The position numbers and the translations under genes are program-made. 51,048 bases of DNA from Clostridiales bacterium (GTDB lineage Bacteria; Bacillota; Clostridia; Oscillospirales; Oscillospiraceae). The stretch is from assembly GCA_004551945.1 (NCBI GenBank), contig SFPN01000014.1:1-51048 (forward strand), in the 5' to 3' direction. The notes under the pieces are model-generated. The model had not been told where the DNA came from. It searched no databases and saw only the letters and a program-made list of their open reading frames with translations. Below are positions 33,392 through 41,561 of the stretch, one piece after another. The number at the start of each line of letters is the position of its first letter. Position 1 is the first letter of the stretch.

Positions 33392-34546
33392 TTACTTGTA
33401 CATAGCCTTGTGATACAGGGCTTCCACGTCCTTGACGGTGGTGATTCTGGGGTTGACGGTGACGTTGCCGGACTTCATAGCGTCGACGGCCATCTGAGGA
33501 ATCTTGTCCTCGGTGACGCCCACGTCTGCCAGGCAAGCGGGGATGCCCAGATCCTTGTTCAGCTGGCGCAGAGCCTCAACCAGCATCTCAGGCACGAAGT
33601 CCTCGCCGGCTTCCTTACCAGTGATGTACTGATAAATGGTAGCATAGCGCTCGTCAGCAGCCAGAGCGTTGAACTCGAAAATGGTGGGCATCAGAACAGC
33701 GTTGGCCACGCCGTGAGCAACATGGAAGAATGCGGACACGGGGTGGGACATAGCGTGGATGTCGCCCAGACGGTTGTTGGCGAAAGCGATGCCAGCGAAG
33801 GTGGAGCCCAGCATCATAGCGCAGGCAGCGTCGGGATCGTTGCGGCGAGCCACGAACTTACGGATGTTGCCGCCGATCAGTTCCATAGCCTTCTCGCCCA
33901 TAGCCATAGCGAAGGGGTTAGCATCGGTGTTGATGTAGGACTCCATAGCGTGGATCAGAGCGTCAACGCCGCAGGCAGCAGCCACGGAGGCGGGAGCGGT
34001 CATGATCAGCTCGGGATCCAGAACAGCATAGGTGGGGGAGATTTCGGGGCCCAGAACGGACAGCTTGTAGTTGCGGGCTTCGTCGGTGATAACGGCAGCC
34101 ACGGTAACCTCGGAGCCGGTGCCGGCGGTGGTGGGAACAGCGATCAGGGTGTCGATGGGGCCGGGAACCTTGCCCACGCCTTCGTAGTCGCCGATGGTGC
34201 CGCCGAACTTAGCGACAACGCCGACTGCCTTAGCGACGTCCATGGGGGAGCCGCCGCCCAGAGCGATGATAGCGGTGCAGCCAGCAGCCTTGTACTGAGC
34301 AGCGCACTCGTCAACGATGGTGGTGGTGGGGTTGGGCAGAACGTCCAGGTACTCGCTGTACTTCAGGTTGGCACCCTTGATGATCTCGCGGACTTTGTCC
34401 ACAACACCGATGGCTTCCAGGCCACGGTCGGAAATCAGCATAACGTTGTCAGAGCCAGCGGCCTTCAGGAAGTCAGGCAGCTTCTTCAGAGCGCCCATAC
34501 CGAACTGACAGTTCTGAGGAATGATGAAACCAAAATCTTTAATCAT
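33392..34546 (-). CDS. iron-containing alcohol dehydrogenase
   Basis: A 384-residue group III dehydrogenase reducing an aldehyde or ketone with NAD(P)H. GGGSPMD at residues 97-103 binds the nucleotide, and metal ligands are Asp195 and His199 (GVDALIHAME), His264 or His268 (IHAMSHP) and His278 (VAHG). Length is typical of 1,2-propanediol or butanol dehydrogenases; the substrate is not readable. AAAGGA precedes the ATG at 34546; 20 further open codons lie in the leader. Codons are richer in T-ending forms than in neighbours, a sign of high expression. Confidence 0.93.
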   Translation of the reverse strand: MIKDFGFIIPQNCQFGMGALKKLPDFLKAAGSDNVMLISDRGLEAIGVVDKVREIIKGANLKYSEYLDVLPNPTTTIVDECAAQYKAAGCTAIIALGGGSPMDVAKAVGVVAKFGGTIGDYEGVGKVPGPIDTLIAVPTTAGTGSEVTVAAVITDEARNYKLSVLGPEISPTYAVLDPELIMTAPASVAAACGVDALIHAMESYINTDANPFAMAMGEKAMELIGGNIRKFVARRNDPDAACAMMLGSTFAGIAFANNRLGDIHAMSHPVSAFFHVAHGVANAVLMPTIFEFNALAADERYATIYQYITGKEAGEDFVPEMLVEALRQLNKDLGIPACLADVGVTEDKIPQMAVDAMKSGNVTVNPRITTVKDVEALYHKAMYK

Positions 34547-34593
34547 AGGGATCGCATCCTTTCCATTACTCAAAGAATTACTCTTGTGCGGTT

Positions 34594-34613
34594 TTAACCA
34601 AACCAAGGGTTAA
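34594..34613. promoter_or_regulatory. possible operator in the alcohol dehydrogenase leader
   Basis: An inverted repeat TTAACC-N8-GGTTAA lies about 15 nt downstream of the predicted transcription start. It does not match the Rex consensus I know. Confidence 0.35.
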
Positions 34614-34629
34614 TCCATCCGCTGCATTT

Positions 34630-34658
34630 AGTATAACATTGAAAAAGGAGACTGGCAA
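34630..34658 (-). promoter_or_regulatory. promoter of the alcohol dehydrogenase gene
   Basis: On the minus strand, TTGCCA (34653-34658), a 17-nt spacer and TATACT (34630-34635). Confidence 0.65.
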
Positions 34659-34813
34659 GTTCTTACCAGCTGAAAATATATAACAAGAATGCGGCTCTGT
34701 TTTTGGGTAGAATGCCTACTTGACAGGAGTAAAAAATTCTCTTTCTTGGGAAAAACGAAAGGAAGTCGTCAATTTAGCAAAAAAGCCCGGGGGAGAAAGC
34801 AAGAGAATCGCAA

Positions 34814-34860
34814 AAAGCCCTCTCTGCCGCCTGTTTTGAGGCGGAAGGAAGGGCTTTTAC
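34814..34860 (-). terminator. terminator downstream of the 6S RNA
   Basis: AAAAGCCCT/AGGGCTTTT closes a hairpin whose inner part is CCGCCT/AGGCGG. T-runs occur on both strands. Between it and the alcohol dehydrogenase promoter (34659-34813) I see nothing beyond AT-rich sequence and a lone TTGACA at about 34720 without a -10. Confidence 0.7.
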
Positions 34861-34904
34861 AAAATGTTGTGTTTTTCTCCCGGGTTTGACGGGGCGGCAA
34901 TCAG

Positions 34905-35094
34905 AAAGCCCCGCTCTGGCCGTGCGGACCCGATTAAAACCTGCACGAGATGGCAGGTGGGTTGCCTCCGCTGTGCTTCTCTGCTTCCAACTTCCAACCG
35001 AAGCCGGGAGGCCTGCAATTCACACAGCGAGTCAGCGTCCCGTTTAAGAAATGTGGGTTTAAAAGGGTCCAATTCACGCACCGAGCAGGGCATT
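34905..35094 (-). ncRNA. ssrS: probable 6S RNA
   Basis: On the minus strand the sequence folds like 6S RNA. The closing stem uses GCCCTGCTC/GAGCGGGGC, then GTGCG/CGCAC, then GGACCC/GGGTCC. A large internal bubble follows, with TTTTAAACCCACATTTC on the 5' side and a small ACCTGC/GCAGGT hairpin on the 3' side. Beyond it is a terminal arm with CTCGCTGTG/CACAGCGGAG. Total length is about 190 nt, as expected. 6S RNA mimics an open promoter and binds the housekeeping RNA polymerase. It lies about 30 nt after the DUF1292 gene on the same strand, and I see no good promoter of its own, so processing from that transcript is likely. Confidence 0.65.
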
Positions 35095-35120
35095 CATACA
35101 AGGTTGTCTGGGGCGGCGGA

Positions 35121-35423
35121 TCAGTTGCCGCCGTCCTCCTCTTCGTCCTCGAAGAGGGTTTTCATAAATTCGTCGTACACGGCTTGGGCCTCCTCGTCGC
35201 TGTCCAGGGTGGACAGGAGCTCTTCGCCGTTTTCGTAGATGACCTTCATCAGGATGAGGCCCAGGTCCTCCTCCTCTTCGGCATCCTGATCCTCGCTGAC
35301 GGCGGGGAAGAAGGCCAGATAAGTGGAGCCGTTAAACTCGATGGTGTCCAGATGCTCCAGCTCAAACTCGTTTCCGTCTTCGTCGGTTACGGTGATAAAG
35401 TTGGCGCCGTATTCTTCACTCAT
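35121..35423 (-). CDS. DUF1292 family protein (YrzB-like)
   Basis: A 100-residue acidic protein: ITVTDEDGNEFELEHLDTIEFNG at the N-terminus and a C-terminal run of Glu and Asp. This pattern, with a conserved YLAFFPA segment, is DUF1292, small cytoplasmic proteins common in Firmicutes and usually near ruvX/yrrK. Function is unknown. AAAGGAG precedes the ATG. No ruvX neighbour is present here; the 6S RNA follows directly. Confidence 0.87.
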   Translation of the reverse strand: MSEEYGANFITVTDEDGNEFELEHLDTIEFNGSTYLAFFPAVSEDQDAEEEEDLGLILMKVIYENGEELLSTLDSDEEAQAVYDEFMKTLFEDEEEDGGN

Positions 35424-35453
35424 GAGAGCCGCTCCTTTCCTTTGACTGTCCCT

Positions 35454-35482
35454 ATTGTACCCTCATCGCTGAAAAAAAGCAA
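35454..35482 (-). promoter_or_regulatory. promoter of the DUF1292 gene and probably the 6S RNA
   Basis: On the minus strand, TTGCTT (35477-35482), a 17-nt spacer and TACAAT (35454-35459). Confidence 0.6.
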
Positions 35483-35539
35483 GGGCGTGGGGCAGAAAAC
35501 TTTCGGTAAAGTTTCCGCAAAAACCTACGAAATCAAAGA

Positions 35540-35567
35540 TAGACAAATGGAAAAGCTGTGGTATAAT
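35540..35567 (+). promoter_or_regulatory. promoter of the penicillin-binding protein gene
   Basis: TAGACA (35540-35545), a 16-nt spacer and a perfect TATAAT (35562-35567); the leader is about 95 nt. Confidence 0.55.
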
Positions 35568-35665
35568 ACATAGAATAGGCGTAGTGATACATTCGGCCGC
35601 GTATAAAAAATCAACCCGGAAACTGGCGGCCGGCCCTTCCACCTATCGACATCGGAGGTGTCAAA

Positions 35666-37972
35666 TTGGAACACAATCGAGACAATAAGCGCAGCAAGCA
35701 GACCAGACGAAATCGAAAAAAGCACGGGCGTGCCTTTAAGGTCATTATGACCATCGTGCTCATTTTCGTCATTACCACGGCAATGCTGGTGTGCATGGCG
35801 GCAGCATACATTAAAAATGTAATCATCCCCCAGGCGGATCTTCAGCTGGATACCTTCGACGCATCCATGAGCCTGACCTCCACCATGTATTGCAGGAACC
35901 CAAGCACCAACAACTACGAGGCCATGCAGACCTTGTACGGGGATGAGAACCGGGTCTGGGTGACCCTGGATGAGATCCCCCAGGACCTGATCGATGCGGC
36001 GGTCGCCATTGAGGATAAGCGGTTCTACCAGCACAACGGCGTGGACTGGCGGCGCACCATCAACGGCGTGCTGCTCATGTTTACCGGCAGGGACATCCAG
36101 GGCGGCTCCACCCTGACCCAGCAGCTCATCAAGAACCTGACCACCGAGGACGACGTTACCGTTAAGCGGAAAATCACGGAAATTTTCCGCGCCCTGGAGC
36201 TGGAGCAGAACTACACCAAGGACCAGATCCTGACCTGGTATCTGAACTACATCTACCTGGGCGAGGGCTGCAACGGCGTATACACCGCTTCCTATAAGTA
36301 TTTCGGCAAGCACGTCTCCCAGCTGAGCCTGGCCGAGTGCGCCAGCCTCATCGGCATCACCAACAACCCCTCCAAGTACGACCCCCTGGGCCGACTGGAG
36401 ATCGTGGATGAGGAGACCGGAGAGGTCACCACCTCCCGGGACTTCAACAAGCAGCGCCAGGAAACCATTCTCTACGCCATGCTGGACCAGGGCTACATCA
36501 CCCAGGAGGAGTATGATGAGGCCGTTGCCGAGGAGCTGAACTTCGACCAGGGCCGTGACCTGCAGAACAACACCACCTACACCTGGTACGAGGACGCGGT
36601 CATCAACGACGTGATCAATGACCTGATGGAGACCTACAACTGGTCGGAAGAGATTGCCACCCAGCTGGTGTTCTCCGGCGGTCTGGAGATCTACACCTGC
36701 ATGAACCCGGATGTGCAGGCGGCGGTAGACGAGATCTACAACGACCAGGCCAATCTGAACCTTACCTCCTCTTCGGGGCAGCAGCTTCAGTCTGCCATCA
36801 CCGTTGTGGACAACGAGACCGGCGAGGTAGTGGCCATGGCTGGCGGCATGGGGAAAAAGACCACCAGCCGCGGCTGGAACCGGGCCACCGACACCAAGCG
36901 GCCGCCGGGCTCCTCCATCAAGCCCCTGGCGGTGTATGCCCCCGCCCTTGAGCTGGGGCTCATCACCCCCAGCAGCACCTATGAGGACTCGCCTTATCAG
37001 GTGATTGACGGGAAAAATTGGCCGGTGAACGCCACCGGCCGGTATCAGGGTACGGTCTCCATCGCCAAGGCAGTGCGGGAGTCCATCAACACCGTGGCCG
37101 TCAAGGTTCTGGCAGATGTCACTCCCCAGACCAGCTATGAGTTCATGCGGGACCGGTTCCACATTAAACTGGTGGAAAAGCGGACCATCAACGACAAGGA
37201 ATACTCCGACATTGACCTGGCTCCCCTGGCTCTGGGCGGTCTGACTGACGGCGTCAGCACCTATGACATGGCGGCAGCCTACTCGGTGTTCCCCCGCCAG
37301 GGCGTCTACAAGGAGCCCCGGACCTACAGCATCGTCATTGACCGGAACAAGCAGATTCTCCTGGACAACACCCAGGAAGTGGATGAGTCCGCTCTGTCCC
37401 AGAAGACCTGTTACTATATGACCGAAATGCTCAAGCAGGTGGTTTCCAACGGTACCGGCAAAAACGCAAACTTCGCCGGCCAGGAGATCGCCGGTAAGAC
37501 CGGCACCACCACCTCCCGGAAGGACCTGTGGTTCGTGGGCTACACCCCCTACTATACCGCGGCGGTGTGGACCGGCTACGACCAGCAGGAGCGCCTGGCC
37601 ACCGGGTTAGGCAATCCCTCCACCACACTGTGGCAGCAGGTCATGTCAAAGATTCACCAGAGTCTGTCCTATAAGGACTTTGACAAGCCGGAAGGCCAGA
37701 TGAAGACCATCCAGTACTGCGCAGTCAGCGGCATGCTGCCCGGCCCCGCCTGCGGCGGCCATGTGGTCACCGGCACCTTCTTCGAGGACGATGTGCCCAC
37801 CCAGATCTGTACCGTTCATAAGATCCAGGTGGTCACGCCCACGCGGCCCAGTGAGGGTGAAAACACTGACGATGAGACCGGCGGCGAGACCGAGAATCCC
37901 GGCGGCGAGACCCCCGCGGAACCCCCTGCGGACCCCCCTGCGGACCCCCCTGCAGAGGGCGGAGGAGAATAA
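35666..37972 (+). CDS. class A penicillin-binding protein (glycosyltransferase/transpeptidase)
   Basis: The 768-residue enzyme polymerises and cross-links peptidoglycan outside the membrane. After a basic N-terminus there is one transmembrane helix (about 26-48). The GT51 domain shows AIEDKRFYQH with catalytic Glu116, GGSTLTQQLIKN at 146-157 and RKITEIFRALELE. The transpeptidase has SxxK at Ser416-Lys419, SIN near 475 and KTGT at about 611. The start is TTG at 35666, with GGAGG at 35653-35657 and no nearby ATG in frame. The C-terminus is an extended tail with PAEPPADPPADPP repeats, probably a wall-spanning linker. Confidence 0.95.
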   Translation: MEHNRDNKRSKQTRRNRKKHGRAFKVIMTIVLIFVITTAMLVCMAAAYIKNVIIPQADLQLDTFDASMSLTSTMYCRNPSTNNYEAMQTLYGDENRVWVTLDEIPQDLIDAAVAIEDKRFYQHNGVDWRRTINGVLLMFTGRDIQGGSTLTQQLIKNLTTEDDVTVKRKITEIFRALELEQNYTKDQILTWYLNYIYLGEGCNGVYTASYKYFGKHVSQLSLAECASLIGITNNPSKYDPLGRLEIVDEETGEVTTSRDFNKQRQETILYAMLDQGYITQEEYDEAVAEELNFDQGRDLQNNTTYTWYEDAVINDVINDLMETYNWSEEIATQLVFSGGLEIYTCMNPDVQAAVDEIYNDQANLNLTSSSGQQLQSAITVVDNETGEVVAMAGGMGKKTTSRGWNRATDTKRPPGSSIKPLAVYAPALELGLITPSSTYEDSPYQVIDGKNWPVNATGRYQGTVSIAKAVRESINTVAVKVLADVTPQTSYEFMRDRFHIKLVEKRTINDKEYSDIDLAPLALGGLTDGVSTYDMAAAYSVFPRQGVYKEPRTYSIVIDRNKQILLDNTQEVDESALSQKTCYYMTEMLKQVVSNGTGKNANFAGQEIAGKTGTTTSRKDLWFVGYTPYYTAAVWTGYDQQERLATGLGNPSTTLWQQVMSKIHQSLSYKDFDKPEGQMKTIQYCAVSGMLPGPACGGHVVTGTFFEDDVPTQICTVHKIQVVTPTRPSEGENTDDETGGETENPGGETPAEPPADPPADPPAEGGGE

Positions 37973-37982
37973 CCCCTCAAAA

Positions 37983-38020
37983 GCGCGGACCCCATTTTCT
38001 GAAAATGGGGTCCGCTTTTT
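37983..38020 (+). terminator. intrinsic terminator of the penicillin-binding protein gene
   Basis: A 15-bp stem (37985-37999 with 38001-38015) with a very tight loop, followed by five T. Confidence 0.85.
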
Positions 38021-38085
38021 GCGCGATTTGCCTGAAAAAATAAAAAATCAGGGAAGAAAACTGTCGCCCAGACAGATACTTTTTG

Positions 38086-38114
38086 TTGTCACGGAAGGAC
38101 AGATGTGGTAGAAT
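38086..38114 (+). promoter_or_regulatory. promoter of the ACT-hom-ask cluster
   Basis: TTGTCA (38086-38091), a 17-nt spacer and TAGAAT (38109-38114). Confidence 0.65.
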
Positions 38115-38163
38115 GTCTTTCATCATGGAACAGCAATCACAACATGAGGACGGAGGCAGAGCC

Positions 38164-38604
38164 ATGTCGAAGGCACCGAACTATTATATTGTGGACGCGG
38201 ATGCGCTGCCGGAGATCTTCCGCAAGGTGGTGGAGGCCCGCCGCCTGCTGGACACCGGCGAGGCGGAAACCGTGAACCAGGCGGTTCAGCTGACCGGGAT
38301 CAGCCGCAGCGCGTTTTATAAATATAAGGACGCGGTACGGCCCTTTCAGGATATGCTCCATGGCCGGATCGTCACCTTTCAGATTATGCTGAAGGATCAG
38401 CCGGGAATTCTCTCCCAGGTGCTCAACCTCTTCGCGGACTCCGGGGCCAACATCCTGACCATCAATCAGGGCATCCCCATCAACGGCTGTGCCGTGGTGA
38501 CGGTGAACGCGGAGACCTCAGGCCTGTTCGGCACTCTCCAGGATCTGCTGGAGCAGATCGACCAGGTTGCCGGGGTTCTGCGGGGCGAGGTTCTGGCAGG
38601 CTGA
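38164..38604 (+). CDS. ACT domain-containing protein (PheB/UPF0735-like)
   Basis: The 146-residue protein has an N-terminal part with a helix-turn-helix-like stretch (VNQAVQLTGISRSAFYKYKD, about 38-57) and a C-terminal ACT domain (about 70-140) with LKDQPGILSQVLNLFADSGANI. The family is annotated as PheB or UPF0735 and is often beside homoserine dehydrogenase. ACT domains bind amino acids, so an amino-acid-sensing regulator is likely, but neither ligand nor target is known. GGAGG precedes the ATG at 38164; earlier codons overlap the promoter. It lies 39 nt before hom. Confidence 0.88.
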   Translation: MSKAPNYYIVDADALPEIFRKVVEARRLLDTGEAETVNQAVQLTGISRSAFYKYKDAVRPFQDMLHGRIVTFQIMLKDQPGILSQVLNLFADSGANILTINQGIPINGCAVVTVNAETSGLFGTLQDLLEQIDQVAGVLRGEVLAG

Positions 38605-38643
38605 CAGGACAACGATATTTTTGCAAAAAGGACGGAAACATTT

Positions 38644-39837
38644 ATGGTAAAAGTGGCAATTTTGGGGTTCGGCGTCGTGGGTTCCGGTGTGGCGGAGGTT
38701 CTCACCGGCAACGGTGCGGGAATCAGCAAAAAGGCTGACGACCTGATCGAACTGAAATACATTCTGGATGTGCGGGACATTCCCGACAGTCCCTTCGCCG
38801 GGTGCTTTGTGAAGGACTTTGCGGTCATCGAGGCCGACCCGGAGATCAACGTGGTGGTGGAGACCATCGGCGGCGTGGGCGCCGCCCTGGACTTTACCGA
38901 GCGTGCCCTGAAGGCGGGCAAGAGCGTGGTCAGCTCCAACAAGGAGCTGGTGGCCACCCACGGCCGCCGTCTGCTGGAGCTGGCGGCTCAGAACAACGCG
39001 GTGTATCTCTTTGAGGCCAGCGTGGGGGGCGGCATCCCCATCCTGCGGCCCCTCAGCGAGTGCATGGCCGCCAACGACATTCTGGAGATCTGCGGCATTC
39101 TCAACGGCACCGCCAACTATATCTTCACCCGGATGGTGCAGGACGGCATCCCCTTTGAGCAGGCCCTGAAGGGGGCCCAGGCCAACGGCTACGCCGAGCA
39201 GAACCCCGCCGCCGACGTGGAGGGCATGGATACCTGCCGGAAGCTGTGCATCCTGTCCTCCATCGCCTTTGGCTGGCATCTGCTGCCGGAGCAGGTACCC
39301 ACCACCGGCATTACGAAGATTACCCTGGCGGACGAAGCCTACGCCGCGGCCAGCGGCCGGCGAATTAAGCTGCTGGGCCGGGCCATTGCCCGGGAGGACG
39401 GCTCGGTGTGCCCCTATGTGGAGCCCCACTTCGTCAGCCTCCAGGACCCTCTGGGAGGTGTGGAGGACGTGTTCAACGCCATCAAGGTCAAGGGCGACGC
39501 TGTGGGCGACGTGATGTTCTACGGCCGGGGCGCCGGGAAGCTGCCCACCGCCAGCGCCGTGGTGGCCGATGTGATCGCCGCTGCCCGGCAGCTCACCCGG
39601 GCGGGCTACCATCCCTGGCAGGAGAACCGGCCGGAGAAAGTCCTGCCGGCAGACCAGCTGGAGAGCGCCTGGTACGTCCGCTTGGCGGAGGGAACTCTCT
39701 CCACTGGGGAGAAGCTCACCATTGCCGGAGGGGAGCCGGGGGAGAGCGGCTGGATTACCCAGCCCATGACCCGGGGCCAGCTGGACGCCCTGCTGGCAGA
39801 CCGGAAGGTCCTCTCGGTGATCCGGGTGCTGGACTGA
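38644..39837 (+). CDS. hom: homoserine dehydrogenase
   Basis: Hom reduces aspartate semialdehyde to homoserine for threonine and methionine. The 397-residue protein starts with the Rossmann motif ILGFGVVGSGVAE, and SSNKELVATHG near residue 98 and NGTANYIFTRM near 156 are catalytic-domain signatures. YAEQNPAADVEGMD near 181 also fits. The C-terminal region after about 315 is short and only loosely ACT-like. AAAAGGACGG lies before the ATG. Grouping with an ACT protein upstream and aspartate kinase downstream indicates one aspartate-family unit. Confidence 0.94.
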   Translation: MVKVAILGFGVVGSGVAEVLTGNGAGISKKADDLIELKYILDVRDIPDSPFAGCFVKDFAVIEADPEINVVVETIGGVGAALDFTERALKAGKSVVSSNKELVATHGRRLLELAAQNNAVYLFEASVGGGIPILRPLSECMAANDILEICGILNGTANYIFTRMVQDGIPFEQALKGAQANGYAEQNPAADVEGMDTCRKLCILSSIAFGWHLLPEQVPTTGITKITLADEAYAAASGRRIKLLGRAIAREDGSVCPYVEPHFVSLQDPLGGVEDVFNAIKVKGDAVGDVMFYGRGAGKLPTASAVVADVIAAARQLTRAGYHPWQENRPEKVLPADQLESAWYVRLAEGTLSTGEKLTIAGGEPGESGWITQPMTRGQLDALLADRKVLSVIRVLD

Positions 39838-39909
39838 TGCCCGATGCCCCGGCGGCGGCATAGAATAGCGGGGTACGATATGATTTTATGTGGGGACAAT
39901 TGCATCCCT

Positions 39910-39935
39910 GCGGCGCAAAAAATCTGCGCCGTTTG
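39910..39935 (+). terminator. attenuator-like hairpin before aspartate kinase
   Basis: CGGCGCA (39911-39917) pairs with TGCGCCG (39925-39931), followed by TTTGTTTGG. It stands just before the Shine-Dalgarno of ask and could act as a partial terminator. I do not see a lysine riboswitch core in the 114-nt gap. Confidence 0.45.
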
Positions 39936-39951
39936 TTTGGAGGTATGAAAT

Positions 39952-41166
39952 ATGGGACTGATTGTACAAAAGTTTGGCGGCACCTCGGTGGCCAACGCGG
40001 AACGGATTCAGAACGTGGCGCGGATCATCACCGACACCTACCGCCAGGGAAACAGCGTGGTGGCGGTGCTCTCCGCGCAGGGCGACACCACCGACGATCT
40101 CATTGAGAAGGCCCAGGAGATCAATCCCCGCGCTTCCCGCCGGGAAATGGATATGCTGCTGTCCACCGGAGAGCAGATCTCCTGCTCCCTGTGCGCCATG
40201 GCCATCGAGGCCCTGGGCTATCCTGTGGTTTCCCTTACCGGCTGGCAGGCCGGCGTGCAGACCAACAGCAGCTACAGCAGCGCAAAGATCAAGAAGATCC
40301 GCACCGAGCGCATCCAGTCGGAGCTGGACCGGAACCACTCCATCGTCATCGTCACAGGCTTCCAGGGGATCAACAAGTTTGATGACATCACCACCCTGGG
40401 CCGGGGGGGCTCTGACACCTCGGCGGTGGCCCTGGCAGCGGCCCTGAAGGCCGACCTGTGCCAGATTTACACCGACGTGGACGGAATCTACACAGCGGAC
40501 CCCCGGTATGTCAAGGGCGCAAAGAAGCTCGACGAAATCACCTTCGACGAGATGCTGGAGCTGGCCAGCCTGGGCGCCCAGGTGCTGCATAACCGCTCTG
40601 TGGAAATGGCCAAGAAATACCAGGTGAATTTAGAGGTGCTGTCCAGCTTCACCAAGAAGCCGGGCACGAAAGTGAAGGAGGTTGCCAAGCAAATGGAAAA
40701 GACCCAGATCAGTGGTGTTGCAAAGGATAAGAACGTGGCCCGTCTGGCCCTGGTAAACGTGGAGGATAAGCCCGGCATTGCCTATAAGGTGTTCTCCCTG
40801 CTGGGACAGAAGGACATCAACGTGGATATCATTCTTCAGTCCATCGGCCGGGGCGAGACCCAGGATATCAGCTTTACCGTCAAGCGCAGCGATGCCGACC
40901 TGGCCAAGGAGCTGCTGGAGGAGCACAAGGCCAGCCTGGGCTTTGACCGGATCGACGTGAACAAGGAAGTGGTGAAGGTGTCCATCGTGGGCGCCGGCAT
41001 GCTGGAGAACGCAGGCGTCGCCGCCAAGATGTTCGGCGCCCTGTATGACGCGGATATCAACATTCATATGATCTCCACCAGTGAAATCAAGGTTTCCGTC
41101 CTGCTGGACGAAAGCGACGCCAACGCCGCCGTCCAGGCCATCCACGACAAATTCTTCGCGGAATAA
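39952..41166 (+). CDS. aspartate kinase
   Basis: The 404-residue kinase makes aspartyl phosphate, the first step to lysine, threonine and methionine. It begins MGLIVQKFGGTSVANAERI, with TGFQGINKFDDITTLGRGGSDTSA near 135-158 forming the aspartate and ATP sites. Two C-terminal ACT domains (about 265-400) contain VEDKPGIAYKVFSLL and MISTSEIKVSVLLDE, the usual feedback-inhibition module. GGAGG precedes the ATG. Length matches Bacillus LysC-type enzymes. It is the last gene of the cluster and is followed by a terminator. Confidence 0.95.
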   Translation: MGLIVQKFGGTSVANAERIQNVARIITDTYRQGNSVVAVLSAQGDTTDDLIEKAQEINPRASRREMDMLLSTGEQISCSLCAMAIEALGYPVVSLTGWQAGVQTNSSYSSAKIKKIRTERIQSELDRNHSIVIVTGFQGINKFDDITTLGRGGSDTSAVALAAALKADLCQIYTDVDGIYTADPRYVKGAKKLDEITFDEMLELASLGAQVLHNRSVEMAKKYQVNLEVLSSFTKKPGTKVKEVAKQMEKTQISGVAKDKNVARLALVNVEDKPGIAYKVFSLLGQKDINVDIILQSIGRGETQDISFTVKRSDADLAKELLEEHKASLGFDRIDVNKEVVKVSIVGAGMLENAGVAAKMFGALYDADINIHMISTSEIKVSVLLDESDANAAVQAIHDKFFAE

Positions 41167-41196
41167 GGCGAAAACCGGCGAAAATCAGCGAAAACG
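41167..41196 (+). repeat. three tandem 10-bp units after aspartate kinase
   Basis: GGCGAAAACC, GGCGAAAATC and AGCGAAAACG follow the stop codon directly. The third runs into the terminator stem. Confidence 0.7.
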
Positions 41197-41235
41197 GAGG
41201 GGACGGGTGCGTTCACCGGCCCCCTCCGGATTTTT
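41195..41235 (+). terminator. intrinsic terminator of aspartate kinase
   Basis: GGAGGGG-CGGGTG pairs with CACCGG-CCCCTCC around a short loop, followed by GGATTTTT. Confidence 0.8.
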
Positions 41236-41312
41236 CTGAAATCTTTGGTTGAAACGCCTAATTTCGCCCCGAAACGAAGGAAAATTTTTTTCAGATGCGT
41301 TACATTCCCATC

Positions 41313-41341
41313 TTGTAATTTGGAGAATCCTTTGTTATAAT
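41313..41341 (+). promoter_or_regulatory. promoter of the etfB-etfA-acd operon
   Basis: TTGTAA (41313-41318), a 17-nt spacer and a perfect TATAAT (41336-41341). Confidence 0.75.
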
Positions 41342-41349
41342 ACGACCGT

Positions 41350-41545
41350 AGTGTAATGGAAGGACGTGCTAAGTGCGCCTTTCCGACGAAACGTCTGCCA
41401 CCAGGGCACCCCCCTGGTCTGGCGTTTATCAGATAAACCGGATTCCGTTACGCGCCAGGCGGAATGGAACGGAGGCCAAGCCTCCAACCCAGCCCAAGGG
41501 GAGCGAAAGGGAAACCGGTATTATCGAAATAAAACAAATCAAAAA
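41350..41545 (+). promoter_or_regulatory. long structured 5' leader of the etf operon
   Basis: About 210 nt separate the predicted start from etfB. Consecutive stems are visible: CCAGGG/CCCTGG (41401-41417), GTTTAT/ATAAAC (about 41424-41438), ATTCCG/CGGAAT (about 41442-41466) and GGAGGC/GCCTCC (about 41473-41487). No known riboswitch core is recognised. A function in mRNA stability or regulation is inference. Confidence 0.45.
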
Positions 41546-41561
41546 TAGGGGGAAATCAGAA

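Noticed and set aside
34689..34889. Small open frame of 66 codons in the alcohol dehydrogenase-6S spacer
   Set aside because: It crosses a terminator hairpin, has no ribosome-binding site and a skewed Lys/Arg/Phe composition.
41373..41561. N-terminal extension of EtfB by 63 codons
   Set aside because: The stretch is the structured leader; MNILVCIKQVPDT at 41562 is the normal EtfB start.
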